A stretch of 64,000 bases of DNA from Ardenticatenaceae bacterium. GTDB lineage: Bacteria; Chloroflexota; Anaerolineae; Promineifilales; Promineifilaceae. This document shows, piece after piece, positions 62,993 through 64,000 of this stretch (its first letter is position 1; each line of letters begins with the position of its first letter). A program made the translations under genes and the position numbers. The DNA is taken from the NCBI GenBank assembly GCA_020634495.1, contig JACKBR010000002.1:186001-250000 (forward strand), written 5' to 3'. The notes under the pieces are model-generated. The model was given only the letters and a program-made list of their open reading frames with translations. It did no database searches and was not told the origin of the DNA.

Positions 62993-64000
62993 TTAGAGGG
63001 GGTAAAGTAAATTTGCCTTTTTAGGTGCAAGTTCACCTTGAGCCAGGATGGTAAAGCTGGCTTTGGGTAACCATTTAGGGGTTTGTAAAATTTGCGGAAT
63101 ACTGCTTTGAGGATCATAAAAACAGGTTAAATGACTGCCCCAGCTTCGCGATTGCCAGCGTACTGTTTGCCATAGCAGCCGCGCTGCATGTTGGCTGTCG
63201 GGACGGTGCCAAATCTTAGAAATGGACATTTGCCGAAGAGTATTGTCCGGCGGCACCATTTTAACCAGCTTGTTTAACGCATAAATCGCTTTGGGCAAGC
63301 GCTCAACCTGCATGACCATAAGCCGATGCTGCTGTGAAAGGGTAAGCCCGGCAACAATTTCCTGCCGCACGTTGAGCGCCACAAAACATTTGTTGATTGG
63401 CCCATTAGCCACGGATTGGCGAAGCCAATCAGCCAGCGAATCGGCTGATTGCGGTTCATACAAGGCAAAATCGGCGTAAAACTCATTGAGTCTATCAGCA
63501 ACCAGACCCAACTCATCTGGCTTGGCTTCGCGAACTTGAAAGTCCTGATTACTCGTTGGTGCCTTATTGCTTGTCTTCACCAAAATGCTTTGCAACTGGC
63601 CAATTGGGGCATCAGCCCATTTTTTGGCAATCGTGAAAGACGCCGTGTTCTGACTTTGGACGCTGGTGAGGATGAGACCCTGCTTCCCTACCCGTTCGCG
63701 AGCCAATGCCACCCGGCGCAGCGCCAGCTCTTTCCCGACACCCTGCTCTCTGAAAGCGGCGTCTACCATGAGGGAATTGAGCCAGGCATACGGCCGTTCT
63801 GTGCCATTTACCCAACAAGTACCAAAGCGAACCAGGCCGAAGCCGATAACTTCGTTCTGTATCTCAGCCACGAGGCCACAACTTGTGGGATGCTGGATTT
63901 GGATAGCTTGGTAGGGATCGACTTGATAACGAGGGCTTATCGCAATACGGCCATTATCAGGGTTCGCGCGAAATAATGCGGCTAATTTTGACCCATCCCC
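62993..64000 (-). CDS. GNAT-family acetyltransferase, N-terminus outside the window
   Basis: The frame is open to the window edge (336 residues seen); no in-frame ATG precedes the edge, only a GTG at 63871 within the domain. Contains YAWLNSLMVDAAFREQGVGK (the GNAT motif with the R-QG-GK loop) followed by ALRRVALARERVGKQGLIL and SFTIAKKWADA, then a second half with VREAKPDELGLVADRLNEF that may be a second GNAT domain. Substrate unknown. Confidence 0.8.
   Translation of the reverse strand, partial: GDGSKLAALFRANPDNGRIAISPRYQVDPYQAIQIQHPTSCGLVAEIQNEVIGFGLVRFGTCWVNGTERPYAWLNSLMVDAAFREQGVGKELALRRVALARERVGKQGLILTSVQSQNTASFTIAKKWADAPIGQLQSILVKTSNKAPTSNQDFQVREAKPDELGLVADRLNEFYADFALYEPQSADSLADWLRQSVANGPINKCFVALNVRQEIVAGLTLSQQHRLMVMQVERLPKAIYALNKLVKMVPPDNTLRQMSISKIWHRPDSQHAARLLWQTVRWQSRSWGSHLTCFYDPQSSIPQILQTPKWLPKASFTILAQGELAPKKANLLYPL

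Larger units (their letters stand above)
810..63798. repeat. Dispersed palindrome ACGGCCGT (about 57 copies outside CRISPR)
   Basis: Examples are at 1095, 1455, 15255, 18329, 22596, 38161, 46341, 58187 and 62693. An 8-bp palindrome is expected about once per 64 kb at this base composition. Copies occur on coding and non-coding DNA, often as AAACGGCCGTTTCC. The CRISPR repeat carries it too. It is rare or absent at about 6.1-15.2 kb and 47.9-57.7 kb. Copies were counted by eye. Confidence 0.85.

Overview
The window looks like Chloroflexota (Anaerolineae/Ardenticatenia-like filament) DNA; this is an inference. The grounds are a monoderm-type conjugation machine (PrgI/VirB4/TrbL/M23), large HTH-NTPase-TPR regulators, many secreted proteins with Thr/Pro linkers, and a genome-wide 8-bp palindrome ACGGCCGT. 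I count about 57 copies of that palindrome by eye outside the CRISPR repeats, and it also lies inside every CRISPR repeat. There are no rRNA or tRNA genes that I can see.

Region 1 (1-6.45 kb): type III CRISPR accessory genes (a cut-off ring nuclease and a P-loop/Csx3 fusion), then one CRISPR array of 37 repeats and 36 spacers. An insertion sequence with perfect ends and an 8-bp target duplication splits one repeat. Leader and promoter are on the right; the array probably reads leftwards and ends at a two-way terminator next to csx3. Region 2 (6.45-14.9 kb): a WYL-domain regulator, two paralogous HTH-STAND-NTPase/TPR systems facing each other, and between them a 55-residue membrane/secreted peptide that automated gene calling would miss. 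The palindrome is absent here, suggesting later acquisition.

Region 3 (14.9-26.4 kb) is the most striking part: one co-directional, tightly packed run of ten genes. It holds a vWA membrane protein, a tubulin/FtsZ-like GTPase, an unknown coiled-coil partner, a Ras-like GTPase with a hydrophobic tail, a reverse transcriptase, Cas1, a RemA-like (DUF370) DNA-binding protein, a four-helix membrane protein, RNase HI and Cas2. The GTPase and RT genes overlap by 29 nt, so the cytoskeletal genes and the RNA-capable CRISPR adaptation module are probably expressed together. Several spacers look like bacterial mRNA start regions (Shine-Dalgarno plus ATG), always on the same strand, which is what RNA-derived spacers should look like.

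Region 4 (26.5-47.6 kb, minus strand): a conjugative element core, with a replication-initiator-like protein, an AAA ATPase, a VirD4-like protein without a P-loop, VirB4, PrgI, a small lipoprotein, TrbL/VirB6, Prim-Pol, an M23 hydrolase and several secreted or surface proteins. Region 5 (48-55.4 kb): an RHS/YD-repeat giant with a zinc-protease-like C-terminus and an overlapping lipoprotein gene. Region 6 (55.7-64 kb, minus strand): a ComQXPA-like quorum-sensing locus (response regulator, short pre-pheromone ending in CGWS, isoprenyl transferase, PDZ-containing membrane kinase) followed by an ABC-2 exporter, and a cut-off GNAT acetyltransferase.
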